Below are positions 10,501-17,330 of a stretch of DNA of 64,000 nt, in pieces. The stretch is taken from contig ONDS01000005.1 in NCBI GenBank assembly GCA_900316685.1, forward strand, positions 1 to 64,000. Direction: 5' to 3'. The DNA comes from an uncultured Prevotellaceae bacterium. Lineage in GTDB: Bacteria; Bacteroidota; Bacteroidia; Bacteroidales; Bacteroidaceae. Numbering within the stretch: position 1 is the first letter of the stretch; each line of letters begins with the position of its first letter. The notes below the pieces were generated by a model that saw nothing but the letters and a program-made list of their open reading frames with translations, did no database searches and was not told where the DNA came from. Made by a program: the position numbers and the translations under genes.

Positions 10501-11069
10501 GTGCGCGCTCCTGTCACCACCATGTTCTTCTTTTCCACGCATGTCACCACGGCTTTCCAGCCTTTGCATCGTTTGGCGTAATGCCATATCAGACCCACGG
10601 AGAGGATGCCGTCGTCGGTGGTGCTCACATACGTCTTGTTGGTATAGATACCGTCGAGCACATCCAGCACCTCGCCCTCGGGCAAGGCGTCGGTCACCTC
10701 ATTAGGCAGTGTGGGCCATTCATAGCTCGCCCCGGGGTCGGGGTTGCCGTTGAAGATGCGCACCTCGCCGGGATAATCGGCCCACTCCTTGTTCTCGTTC
10801 TGCACATCGCACTCTAAGAAAGTGATCTGGATGGCCATGCCGCTCTCCGCGGGCTCGAAGACGGTCAGCGACTGGGCGTTGTTGCTGTTGGTGGCGGAGA
10901 TGTCGCCGTCGCCGTGGTGGTCGTAGAACAGGATCTCTTGGCCTGCCGCCACCTGGATGGTCTGCTGGCCGAACTGCGGTTGGTTGACGCTGGTCTGCGA
11001 CAATGCCGACTCAGGCATCACCCCGAAGATAAGGGTGAGTAAGGTGATAATAAGTTGTTGTTTTCTCAT
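4563..11069 (-). CDS. Giant secreted CUB-like/beta-helix/DUF4465 protein of the btu operon
   Basis: The product has about 2168 residues. The start at 11069 (MRKQQLIITLLTLIFG) gives a clean signal peptide; an ATG at 11081 is possible. Four repeats of a CUB-like domain (recurring ILFYDDGG and STTDDG motifs, near residues 30, 335, 615 and 905) alternate with sialidase-associated-type beta-sandwiches (FxLTYDISxxAxxG). A right-handed parallel beta-helix, pectate-lyase-like, spans about 1170-1590, followed by Fn3/Ig-like segments and a DUF4465 domain at about 1830-2035. The end, GVYVVKMKDGRVIKVKK, is a type IX sorting-type tail. It is the last gene after btuB, btuG and the 360-residue protein, with 31 bases to its neighbour, so it is probably under the same riboswitch. 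DUF4465 proteins are, as far as I recall, found at other Bacteroidota B12 loci; cobalamin binding is therefore inferred, not shown. Confidence 0.85.
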   Translation of the reverse strand: MRKQQLIITLLTLIFGVMPESALSQTSVNQPQFGQQTIQVAAGQEILFYDHHGDGDISATNSNNAQSLTVFEPAESGMAIQITFLECDVQNENKEWADYPGEVRIFNGNPDPGASYEWPTLPNEVTDALPEGEVLDVLDGIYTNKTYVSTTDDGILSVGLIWHYAKRCKGWKAVVTCVEKKNMVVTGARTDYSLVDANPSQRQGVNFASVIVDTDGTDYPDVLTSVSYRLDIDELIVDGEALRLYAGDGEGRNGSRLVGEYPSVDGDGYTITLDYPLQHGENRFTLSGDIDETAAIGGRAQVTITKVCTQQHPEGLSLEQGAATTVTNPAVVIMTTEPQTYSVGDAAIMLYDDGGKDGQITAGYNGSVTFVPANATKKILIDFNKIALANGSIYYQYIEVYNGTQMKKDNLLKTLRHGETCSVRSTAADGSLTVFLGNNGTQQTADGIEAMVTQFTPQPMVLDQVKVSHPSIASVCADDKGQDIMLIDVTTTNTEPALTAEAFTFSTAGTWKNLSSATLYYAGNNGNREEAQIVGTSPVTADDFTITLNQPLTLFEGDNFFFLTYDISDEAEDGTTVDASLNTVVLSGVSHAVSNGNPTGQRPVENIVYCYADQGTQQRTVNNSLTFRTRDTNEYQHLYEAGNDERITIFRPKHEGMVCQIDFSEFGLQYTNSYYGGVKSIFKIISGSNPNGPVLWELNNVDDKDVGPNKIVRSTAADGSLTIFFCPNDWNYNSTGWTAEVSENLSQPMAVEKVDVAQTTTDIVPNHAKDIDLLTLNITAKGDLSVISLNSITIDTKESPLSQLSLYYIGRSDGDVNTPSVGTATVGTDHTVITLTTPLQLQEGSNYFRVRGNVSDEAEGEDEIDARIVSINAGGNDVAVAAGDPDGVRIVKDIYLMAQGDNDAIGVKHGQHILFYDDGGETGKATKKFEGTLTFYPKTEGEKIRFDFQQLDLGTKDTLYVYNGGSVDEGQLMAALSGANAQADYFVSSTDDGKLTVRFVVKSSFTAPDGFAIDVSAYAEEPQTINEVSITATSPEKVLQGATDVLLYTLGVNVAGEADKMALTRFDLDITGGDNIERVSVYTTNTDNTFTPMTLFGEATGGSTAIEGNYPMEKEGTYYFHIAIDVKSDAPAGSEIIITPTNIHTDRQDYTLQETTTTVQVAEGFKGTLTVGQGGDYGTIQAAVDAVSGGISGPTTISILPGIFNEKVSVPDIPGTSSNNPLVIESQTGSWEDVKIYFDRYDEPPYSDDKMKYEYGVFTIAGGDYVTLRGLDITTEDLTFPGVVHVTNESRHLTIDHCHIHCAMSTSYGADIKLVNCYAENIANKNNDYLSITNCLLEGGYMGVRMGGTGYVALPKERGGIVEDNTFVNQGSKAIYVMEESGVKVRRNTIRAQQTGNGYRGIDFQVRDTYDESAVIEGNHLYLQSNADLTGIHIRLVNGTVENPVQVFNNEVAMSSNTTTSYGMVVNSHSSHLHIAHNTVVVGGSKSGATFWVNDMMGDDVEVVNNLFQNSSQGFAYRLRNASDAQQLSLRHQVAHTNGSQYAYVGGTSYPTQSAWAAVSGESDGQDEEVGFLHSEILEPAESGVLVSGEVLPWVSTDITGTTRGEQPTVGAYEYQADDRQPQMNEGYPSAIDITDTTARITLDADMNSEAFVVIAPAADAAPSVDDVLASEQVVALHKDTENSYVATELTTGETYVAYVVLRSLRGTESILYSTDAFVAQGHELKEMEAPEVVISGDTTTESGQSAILVATISGGTSPYEVKWLNGKHEVMSSAHLELNPDAWSFVIDDISFTPEQCDDYIVVVTDANGIEGRDTTRVIVTGEAIAATFENLYLDEESYWYGTDMRGSFVSGSYMFDNTNMPEWSYWSDFGYANRTATNFVSLYPDQFNNAVGGGHDGSENYVVAYPYSGRIHVMNKEADVLRGFYVTNDAWTVDAILHGDGMTPGVFHTGDYLKMTITGTHLDGTTATKEYYLADYRDADEAEHYYLDTWQWVDLRSLGEVSTISFKMEGNRANQYGLTTPAYFCLDDFNGERKVKDVGTVVIDDELDIASLFDPIDTAGRIVYDFADQPEQEVLDALELTPEGTLYVSGYSEPFELVLQAVQRGKIQFVKVRVEVNLPSSIAELSLQEADIEGFYTLDGKRCPSHMQPGVYVVKMKDGRVIKVKK

Positions 11070-11100
11070 AGCCGCTAGCATATTTCGTATTTCGTATTAC

Positions 11101-12183
11101 TCATTTCGTATTTCTCATTTCTTTCCTAATGCTGCCGTCGGCCATGCGCACGATGTTCAGGCCGTGTTGCGGACTTGACAGACGGCGACCGGACAGGTCG
11201 TAGTATTGTGTGGCCACCGATTGGCGCTCGGCGGTGATGCCCTCGATGCCTGTGGCCATGATCGAGGCTTCCAAGTGAAGGTCCTTGGCACCTTGTACCT
11301 CGGTGCTCGTCTCGCCAATCCAGCCGCATTGCTGGTTCTCGGCGGTGTAGACGCGGATGAAGTCGATGCCTGCCAGATGCACAGGTTGGCGGTCGGCATC
11401 CACGGCCCATCCTATGTCGAAACCATTACCCTGCCAGTCGTAGTCGCTGTCAAGACCCAGGTTGGGCTGGTTGTCCACATATCCCCAGTCGAAGGCGGTG
11501 AGCTCCCATTTCTCGGGACTGTCGCTCACCTTGGTGCCGTTCTTGGGCAGGAGGGTGCCGCGATAGGTCTGCGGTCCGTCGAGCCACAAGGGGAAATACT
11601 CCTGGTCGTGGTACTCGTCGAGACGGGCGATGAAGCCTTCGCCGCCTTGGTTGTCGCTCCAACTGATGTCGCCCAGAGGGTTGGGGTAGTAGGTCACCTC
11701 GTAGTTGTAGAGGGCGTCGGTGCAGCTGCCTGCCAACTCATACCATGTGTCGTCGGGCAGTCCGTTGCCGTTCTCGTCCACCGATACCATCACGATGCCT
11801 GGTTCGCTGCTCAGTGTGAGCAAGCTGCCGTCGGCCTGTTTCGTGGCAAAGGTGTTGCCCAGGATGCTGAAGTCGCGCTGTCCCGGTTCGTTGCTCACAC
11901 GATGGTCGAAATGGAAGGTGACATATCCGCCGAAGCCGCCTAAGCTGATCATGCTGTGCCCCGAGGCATATACGTCGCCGGCGATGGCCTGTGTGCATTT
12001 CTCGGCCATGCTGGCGGCATCGTCGCCGGCATCATAATAAGGCATGTCATTCACGAACTGACCCGGGGCGGGGTGGTATTCGTCTACAGCCTGCATGTAG
12101 GCACTGTAGCCCGCGTATTGGTTCTGCCCCTGCATACCCAAGCAGGCGCCCATCGCCATTAGCACTAAAATACTTTTTCTCAT
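11101..12183 (-). CDS. Secreted PKD-like surface protein of the btu operon
   Basis: The product has 360 residues with a signal peptide (MRKSILVLMAMGACLGMQGQ). The core contains GGFGGYVTFHFDHRV and DENGNGLPDDTWYELAGS, a pattern I recognise from Bacteroidota cell-surface proteins annotated as PKD-domain proteins encoded next to cobalamin receptors. The C-terminus (YYDLSGRRL then GLNIVRMADGSIRK) is a type IX sorting-type tail, so the protein is probably exported to the cell surface. It lies between btuG and the giant DUF4465 protein on the same strand, 180 bases after btuG and 31 bases before the giant gene. The likely job is an accessory in surface B12 capture. No enzyme motif is visible. Confidence 0.75.
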   Translation of the reverse strand: MRKSILVLMAMGACLGMQGQNQYAGYSAYMQAVDEYHPAPGQFVNDMPYYDAGDDAASMAEKCTQAIAGDVYASGHSMISLGGFGGYVTFHFDHRVSNEPGQRDFSILGNTFATKQADGSLLTLSSEPGIVMVSVDENGNGLPDDTWYELAGSCTDALYNYEVTYYPNPLGDISWSDNQGGEGFIARLDEYHDQEYFPLWLDGPQTYRGTLLPKNGTKVSDSPEKWELTAFDWGYVDNQPNLGLDSDYDWQGNGFDIGWAVDADRQPVHLAGIDFIRVYTAENQQCGWIGETSTEVQGAKDLHLEASIMATGIEGITAERQSVATQYYDLSGRRLSSPQHGLNIVRMADGSIRKEMRNTK

Positions 12184-12203
12184 TATCTATTGTTTTTATA
12201 TTC

Positions 12204-12275
12204 GGAGTTACAGTTGGAGTCAAAGTTGGGGTTAAAGTTGGAGTCAAAGTTGGAGTCAAAATGGGAGTTAAAACG
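12204..12275. repeat. 12-bp tandem repeat, six units
   Basis: Six consecutive 12-bp units of the form GGAGTCAAAGTT, with one to four changes each, fill 12204-12275 in the gap between btuG and the next gene. A CT-rich stretch made of CACCTCTCAC-like blocks follows up to 12366. On the minus strand the unit could encode a repeated LTPT peptide, but no start or continuing gene supports translation. Confidence 0.85.
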
Positions 12276-12363
12276 GACATTACTCCGCTGTGGACTATTC
12301 TCTCACCCCTCACCTCTCACCTCTCACCCCTCATTCTCACCTCTCTCCCCCCATTCTCACCTC

Positions 12364-13515
12364 TCACTTCTTCAGAAACGCCGCATGCCCTGGGATATCA
12401 CCCGTGGCAGTACTCCATTTGAAGTTGCCGTCCTTGTCGAAACAGAACAGCTGTCCACTCGACACATAGTTGGTGGCATCCATGATATAGAGGTCGCCCG
12501 TCTGGGGGTGGATCTTAATTCCGTAGGGGGTGCGGATGCGCCGGCCCTCGGGCAGCGTGATATGGTTGGTGGTCATCACTTGCAGCGTTTGCAGATGGAT
12601 GATGCCGTAGTGGGTCTGTTTCTTGCCTTCCACGGTCTCACTGCCATAATAATAGAGACTGTCGCCGCAGAGGTCGAGATTGTCCACGGCCATGTCGAAC
12701 TGCCGCGACAGCATCATCGTGCCACTGCCGTCGCGCTCCAAGAGGAACAGGCGGCTGTGTTCGTTGTCGTAGTCGCCGCGCGAGGTCACCCATAGCCGTC
12801 CATAGCGGTCGGCGCGCACGCGTAATAGGTTGGGTGCTACATCGATCTTACGTTCCTCGGAGAAGGAGGTCAGGTCGATGACGCTCACCGTATGGTCGTA
12901 GCCCAGACCTTCGGTGGCGTTGTAGCCACCGCTGTTGGCGACGTAGAGCTTGCCGTCGACGATGGCCAACTCATCGGGTTGGTAACCCACCGCCACCTGA
13001 CCCACCACTTGCAGGGTGGTGGTGTCTACCTTATAGACACTGCCCAAGACCGACTTGCCCGCCACAGGACCCACATAACTGCTCACATAGGCATAACCCT
13101 TGTCGAAGGCCATGAACCGGCAGTTGGGTATGTCGACATGACCGATGCTCACGGCGGTGGAAGCGTCGGCCACCTCCACCTTGTTGCTGCAGTTGATCAC
13201 CATCCAAAGGTGATGTCCGTAGACGGCGATATCGTTGCCCACGTCGCCTAAGCTCATCGTCACCGAGGGGTTGCGCGAAGGGTAGATATTGCGGTGGTAT
13301 TCGCCAGTGGTCAGGTCGAGGTAGTCGAGCGATGCCTTGTTCGATCCCATGTTGCCTTCGTTGAGTACATACATGCCCACGAAGGTGCGGTCGCCATCAT
13401 CGTCGATGGGCACATCGCCCGTATCGTCGGTGATAGGGTAGTAGATGAGCTCTTCGTCGCGACAGCCGGCGAACAGCAGCATCAGGGCCAGATAGATGAA
13501 TATACGTCGGGTCAT
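12364..13515 (-). CDS. btuG: BtuG-like surface cobalamin-binding lipoprotein
   Basis: The product has 383 residues. The N-terminus MTRRIFIYLALMLLFAGCRD has a lipobox with Cys18. The rest is a YncE/DUF5074-type seven-bladed propeller, with blades such as GKLYVANSGG, VSVIDLTSF and PYGIKIHPQTGDLYIMDA. In Bacteroides, BtuG proteins of this type sit on the outer face of BtuB, bind cobalamin very tightly and hand it to the receptor. Here the ATG overlaps the btuB stop by four bases (13512-13515), so the two are translationally coupled under one riboswitch. The assignment rests on fold type, lipobox and position; the B12-binding residues were not checked. Confidence 0.88.
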   Translation of the reverse strand: MTRRIFIYLALMLLFAGCRDEELIYYPITDDTGDVPIDDDGDRTFVGMYVLNEGNMGSNKASLDYLDLTTGEYHRNIYPSRNPSVTMSLGDVGNDIAVYGHHLWMVINCSNKVEVADASTAVSIGHVDIPNCRFMAFDKGYAYVSSYVGPVAGKSVLGSVYKVDTTTLQVVGQVAVGYQPDELAIVDGKLYVANSGGYNATEGLGYDHTVSVIDLTSFSEERKIDVAPNLLRVRADRYGRLWVTSRGDYDNEHSRLFLLERDGSGTMMLSRQFDMAVDNLDLCGDSLYYYGSETVEGKKQTHYGIIHLQTLQVMTTNHITLPEGRRIRTPYGIKIHPQTGDLYIMDATNYVSSGQLFCFDKDGNFKWSTATGDIPGHAAFLKK

Positions 13516-15518
13516 AGGGTGAGTTCTAAGCTGAAAAGATAGTTGCGCTTGGGCATTGGATAGTTGACGATCACGTCGTAGTCCTGGCTCAGCAGGTTGT
13601 TCACCTCAAGGGTGGCTTTCCAGTGGGTCTTGCCCACCTGCCGCTCGTAGGTCACGCCCACATCGCTGGTGTACCACGGCTCCATGTGGTTGTAGATGAT
13701 GTTCTCGGGCTCATTGTATCGCTCACCGGCATAGATGAAGCTGTAGTTCACACCCCATCCTCGCCATGTGGCTCCTATGATGAGCGAGCCGCTGTGCCAG
13801 GGGATATAGGGCAGCTGGTCGTCGTAATAGGGTGTGTCGGGGTCGGTCACGTCGCGAGCGTCCTGGTAGGTGTACTGCACCCTCGTGGTGAGCAATAGCT
13901 CGGGCAGCGGGGCGATGGTGGCTGAGGCCGCCACGTCGATACCGTGGATACGCACCTTGCCCATGTTGAGCATCGTCCAGCGGAACTGCTGTCCTTTGGG
14001 GTAGGCCACTATCTTGTCGGTCACGTGGTTGTAATAACCGTCTATCTGTGCGGTCACCTGGCGCAGCGTCTTCCTTGGCCATGACTTGTCGAACATCAGT
14101 CCTATGTCATACTGCGTGGCACGCTCGGGGCGGAGCGAGGCGTTGCCTAAGTCGGTATAGTAGAGATCGTTGAACGTGGGCATGCGGAAACTCTCTTTCA
14201 CGTATGCACGCACCGATAGGGCATGGTCGCGGAAGGGAAAGACGTTGACGAACACAGCGGGCGTGAACCGGCCGATGTCGTTGGTGCCATCGTCCAACCG
14301 CGTGTGGTCGTGGATGTAGCTGTAGAGGATGCTCGCCTGGGCTTTGATGCGCCAAAAGTCGAGTCCTGTGGCCAACGACACGAGGTGCGACCATCGAGTG
14401 GGACGGGCGAAACGGTAAGTGTCGGCATTGAGTTTGTTGTAGCGCACGTCGTAGCTCATCGACACGCTCCAGCCGCGCAGCAACTCGTATACATGCGAGG
14501 TGGTCAGGTAATACTCCTGCTGGTAATAGCTGTTGTCCACGGGCAGTAGGGTGGGATCCTTGTTCACGTAGTGGGTGCGATAGAAAGCCCATTTGCCCAT
14601 CACGCGTGTGCTGTAACGGTCGCCGAAACTTTTCTGCCATGCTCCTTGGAAGAAAGTGTTGAGGTCGCTCTGGCGTTCGCCTCGGCGCCATACGTTGTTG
14701 ACGATGGCACCGGGTATGCCGCGGTCGGAGTTATATAGGTATCCTTTCACGTGCCAATAGCCTTGGTTGATTACCCCATGCAGGTTGGCTTCCACACGTT
14801 CGGCATGTATGTCGCCGTTTTGGCGTGTCGCCGTAGTGTCCCAAGCCACGCTGTGGTCGAGGTTGAAACGACGGTAGCGGAACTTGTACTTGCCACTGGC
14901 GGTGAGGAAACCGGCAGAGAGCGACGCACTGATGTCGTCGCTCACTTTTTGCTCCCACAATCCCGTGGCACGAAACTGGTCGCTCGAACCGTAGGAGGCC
15001 TTGAACCGCAGGTGGCGGCGTTCGCCGTTGGCGAAATGTGGTCGGCGGGTGCGGATATACACGCTGCCGGCATTGCCGAAATCGCTGGCGGTCTGGAAGA
15101 TGGCACTCTTCTGGCCATTGTAGAGGGTCAGCTCCTCCACATTGTCTAATGAGAACTGCCCGAGGTCGATCTGCCCGTTTTGGGCGTTGCCTAATTCTAT
15201 GCCGTCGTAATAGATGCCTAAGTGGTGGGTGCCCATCGAGCGTATGTTCACGGTCTTGATGCCTCCCACACCTCCGTAGTCCTTCAGCTGGATGCCACTG
15301 AAATAGCGCAACGCGTCGGCTATGCTGTGGTTGCTCATCCGCTCTAAGGCGGCACCGCCGAGCTTCTGCGAGGGTACCACCTCGCGGAAGATCAGTTTGC
15401 CGCGAACCACCACCTCGCCTATGCTACCGATGGTGTCGGCAATGGTCGTGCCTGTCTGCTGGGCAAACAATACGCTTGTCCATAAGCATAAACCCAGAAG
15501 AAAAGCTATACGCTTCAT
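13512..15518 (-). CDS. btuB: TonB-dependent cobalamin receptor BtuB
   Basis: The product has 668 residues with signal peptide MKRIAFLLGLCLWTSVLFAQ. Residues about 30-150 form the plug (EVVVRGK, then DALRYFSGIQLKDYGGVGG, VNIRSMGTHH, DGIELGNAQNG). The remainder is the 22-strand barrel, ending in an aromatic-type strand (RNYLFSLELTL). It imports cobalamin across the outer membrane using TonB energy. Placement directly behind a cobalamin riboswitch and overlap with btuG support the B12 rather than a siderophore or glycan role. No SusD partner is present. The length is somewhat greater than enterobacterial BtuB, as is usual for Bacteroidota. Confidence 0.93.
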   Translation of the reverse strand: MKRIAFLLGLCLWTSVLFAQQTGTTIADTIGSIGEVVVRGKLIFREVVPSQKLGGAALERMSNHSIADALRYFSGIQLKDYGGVGGIKTVNIRSMGTHHLGIYYDGIELGNAQNGQIDLGQFSLDNVEELTLYNGQKSAIFQTASDFGNAGSVYIRTRRPHFANGERRHLRFKASYGSSDQFRATGLWEQKVSDDISASLSAGFLTASGKYKFRYRRFNLDHSVAWDTTATRQNGDIHAERVEANLHGVINQGYWHVKGYLYNSDRGIPGAIVNNVWRRGERQSDLNTFFQGAWQKSFGDRYSTRVMGKWAFYRTHYVNKDPTLLPVDNSYYQQEYYLTTSHVYELLRGWSVSMSYDVRYNKLNADTYRFARPTRWSHLVSLATGLDFWRIKAQASILYSYIHDHTRLDDGTNDIGRFTPAVFVNVFPFRDHALSVRAYVKESFRMPTFNDLYYTDLGNASLRPERATQYDIGLMFDKSWPRKTLRQVTAQIDGYYNHVTDKIVAYPKGQQFRWTMLNMGKVRIHGIDVAASATIAPLPELLLTTRVQYTYQDARDVTDPDTPYYDDQLPYIPWHSGSLIIGATWRGWGVNYSFIYAGERYNEPENIIYNHMEPWYTSDVGVTYERQVGKTHWKATLEVNNLLSQDYDVIVNYPMPKRNYLFSLELTL

Positions 15519-15567
15519 TATCGGATGTGTTAATATGTCTCTCTAACCCAAGAGAAAGACACGGGGT

Positions 15568-15737
15568 TGTGATGGTAGGTCTTCTGACTTCGTTGACCGT
15601 ATGCGAACGCCTTCCCGCAAGGCAGTGGCATCCTGTTCGCACCGATAAAGCCAACTTACAGCAGCCGGACTGTTGGGGATTCTCACCCCATTCCCTTTTT
15701 AATCACGTAGAGTGAACCAATCACTGTTCGTTTTGCG
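15568..15737 (-). promoter_or_regulatory. Cobalamin riboswitch (second) upstream of btuB
   Basis: The minus strand shows GGGGTGAGAATCCCCAACAG, then CCGGCTGCTGTAAG, GCCACTG, CGGGAAGGCG and the terminal B12 box AGTCAGAAGACCTACC. Between it and the btuB ATG, TGTCTTTCTCT and AGAGAGACA arms (about 15533-15560) can pair and may form the expression platform. It should repress btuB-btuG and the genes behind them when adenosylcobalamin is plentiful. Confidence 0.94.
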
Positions 15738-15740
15738 CTG

Positions 15741-15772
15741 CAAAATTACTGCTTTTTCTCCGCATCACCAAA
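15741..15772 (-). promoter_or_regulatory. Bacteroidota promoter of the btu operon
   Basis: On the minus strand TAATTTTG (15741-15748) is the -7 box and TTTG (15769-15772) the -33 box with a 20-base spacer. The predicted transcript starts at the riboswitch. Confidence 0.72.
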
Positions 15773-15845
15773 TAATAGCCGTTTTTTACCTGCTTTTCTT
15801 TCTTTTTTCCATACCGCACCCTTCCGCTTGCCGAATGGTTATATA

Positions 15846-16061
15846 ATTCAACTTCCGCAAGCTCCGCTTGCCTTGTAGATAAAAGGAGTTAGAAGAAGAC
15901 AGAGGAAGATAAAAGACATTAGTTTTGCTGCATAAACACTGAAAGACATTAGTTTTGCTGCATAAACACTGCAAACGGAGTAAAGTCCTCTATCTTCCGC
16001 TGCCGAAAAGCGGCTATCTTCATTTATCTTCCTTTATCTTCTAAACATGCGGAAGTTGAAT
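15846..16061. repeat. Segment bounded by 14-bp inverted repeats, MITE-like candidate
   Basis: ATTCAACTTCCGCA at 15846-15859 is exactly inverted at 16048-16061. The 216-bp segment holds no gene; inside is a perfect tandem pair of a 30-bp unit (15912-15941 and 15942-15971) plus runs of TATCTTCC. No transposase is nearby. It may be a small non-autonomous element or chance. Confidence 0.4.
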
Positions 16062-16063
16062 AA

Positions 16064-16093
16064 TTAAAAAAGGGCAGGTCCGAAAACCTGCCC
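16064..16093 (-). terminator. Intrinsic terminator, minus strand
   Basis: GGGCAGGT (16072-16079) and ACCTGCCC (16086-16093) form a perfect 8-bp stem; on the minus strand it is followed by a run of six T. A second G/C-rich hairpin (about 16120-16150) lies just upstream on that strand. No convincing gene precedes it on the minus strand, so it may end a small RNA. Confidence 0.65.
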
Positions 16094-16234
16094 CCCTCAT
16101 TGCTAAAGTATTGGTTTGTGGTGGGGGCGATGCCACCGTGCCCCCCCCAAAAAATGAAGTCAAGATGTTTGTTGCTAATAGAATTCAATATGTGAATAGT
16201 TGAAATCATTTTACAAAAAATTAACTAATTATTC

Positions 16235-16265
16235 TTTGCAAATGTCTGATATTGTGTTATTTTTG
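16235..16265 (+). promoter_or_regulatory. Promoter of the EF-hand/WG operon
   Basis: TTTG (16235-16238) and TATTTTTG (16258-16265) are 19 bases apart, a close match to the Bacteroidota housekeeping promoter. It lies about 50 bases before the ATG at 16319. Confidence 0.7.
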
Positions 16266-16318
16266 CATTATAATTGTGAAATGAATAATCTTCAAAATCT
16301 TATCAAAACGCAAGGGCT

Positions 16319-16840
16319 ATGAAAAGAATGCTATTATCCTTATTGGCGGTGGCCGCCGTAGTCGCCGCTGCCGCCCAAGTCAAGGCCGACGATGTGTTTC
16401 TCCGCATCGCCGACGACAACATGTTCTCAAGATGTTTTGCTGATTGCGACAAAAACGGTGACAATATAGTTACTTACGCCGAGGCGGAAGAGACCACGAT
16501 TCTCTCGCTCAACCACGGCGGACGTCAGAACATCATCGAAAACTATGACTTCCTGAAGAATTTCCCCAACCTCACGGCGTTGCATGTGGGCAATACTACC
16601 GTGGAGAGCATCGACCTCAGCCATAATCCCAAACTCGAAATCGTGTGCTTGGAAAACGCTCTGTGGCTGAGGGTGGTCAAGGTGGCTGACGGCAATATGC
16701 CGAGGATGCTCTGCCCACCGGATGCCAAGGTGATGACCGTCATCGTGGGCGAAAGCCCTGGGATTCCTGCCAACCTGGATGCACTGAATGCGGAGAAACA
16801 CCTCAATTTCTCCGAACCTGTCATAGAACAACGCCGTTGA
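16319..16840 (+). CDS. Small secreted EF-hand/leucine-rich protein
   Basis: The product has 173 residues. A signal peptide (MKRMLLSLLAVAAVVAAAAQ) is followed by an EF-hand-like calcium loop, DCDKNGDNIVTYAEAEE, near residues 42-58. A leucine-rich stretch follows (FPNLTALHVGNTTVESIDLS, NPKLEIVCLENA) near 79-125, two LRR-like turns. The next gene encodes a paralogue with the same layout, 22 bases downstream. The function is unknown; a secreted or envelope calcium-binding protein is the most that can be said. Confidence 0.75.
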   Translation: MKRMLLSLLAVAAVVAAAAQVKADDVFLRIADDNMFSRCFADCDKNGDNIVTYAEAEETTILSLNHGGRQNIIENYDFLKNFPNLTALHVGNTTVESIDLSHNPKLEIVCLENALWLRVVKVADGNMPRMLCPPDAKVMTVIVGESPGIPANLDALNAEKHLNFSEPVIEQRR

Positions 16841-16862
16841 CTTCACAAAATAAGAAAGACGA

Positions 16863-17318
16863 ATGAAAAAAATAGGACTTTTCTTTGCATGCCTTTTCCT
16901 TGCATTCAGTGCAAGTGCGCAGTCACTTACTTTCGCAGACAAGCACGTGGAGCGAAGGGCACTCATCCATGGTGATACTGATCAGGACGGAAAGATCTCA
17001 AAGGCTGAGGCCGACTCTATCAAATCACTCAACCTCACGCAGTACCGCACCGACATGTTCGAGGTCAGCACATACGAAGACCTTGCCAAGTTCCCCAACC
17101 TGGAGAAACTATGGCTGGGCGAGAGTAAACTGGACACGGTCGATCTCTCTAAGAACTGGAAACTGCAATATGTCAACATCGAGAGCGACAATCTCAAGAT
17201 ACTCATCCTCGCCGTGGGGTGCACGCCCAAGTTGGCATACCCCATGCACAGTGGCGAGATTCTCATCAGGCGCATTAAGAATCCCGATGCGCCGGGAGCG
17301 ATGTTTTTCCAATACTAA
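16863..17318 (+). CDS. Small secreted EF-hand/leucine-rich protein, paralogue
   Basis: The product has 151 residues with signal peptide MKKIGLFFACLFLAFSASAQ. The calcium loop is DTDQDGKISKAEADSI (about residues 38-53), and LRR-like turns FPNLEKLWLGESKLDTVDLS and WKLQYVNIESDNLK follow. It shares signal peptide, EF-hand and two-turn LRR order with the preceding gene, so the pair looks like a tandem duplication that has diverged. It is 12 bases before the next gene and surely co-transcribed. Function unknown. Confidence 0.75.
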   Translation: MKKIGLFFACLFLAFSASAQSLTFADKHVERRALIHGDTDQDGKISKAEADSIKSLNLTQYRTDMFEVSTYEDLAKFPNLEKLWLGESKLDTVDLSKNWKLQYVNIESDNLKILILAVGCTPKLAYPMHSGEILIRRIKNPDAPGAMFFQY

Positions 17319-17330
17319 AACCTTACCATC

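Noticed and set aside
12047-12313. Minus-strand frame of 88 codons with LTPT repeats
   Set aside because: It arises from the 12-bp tandem repeat and overlaps the start of the real surface-protein gene in another frame, without a signal or continuing domain.
13512-15518. SusC-type glycan transporter
   Set aside because: It lacks the extra N-terminal domain and the length of SusC, has no SusD neighbour, and is led by a cobalamin riboswitch.
16024-16209. 61-codon minus-strand gene
   Set aside because: It reads through a terminator hairpin and G-runs, and has no recognisable start signal or domain.
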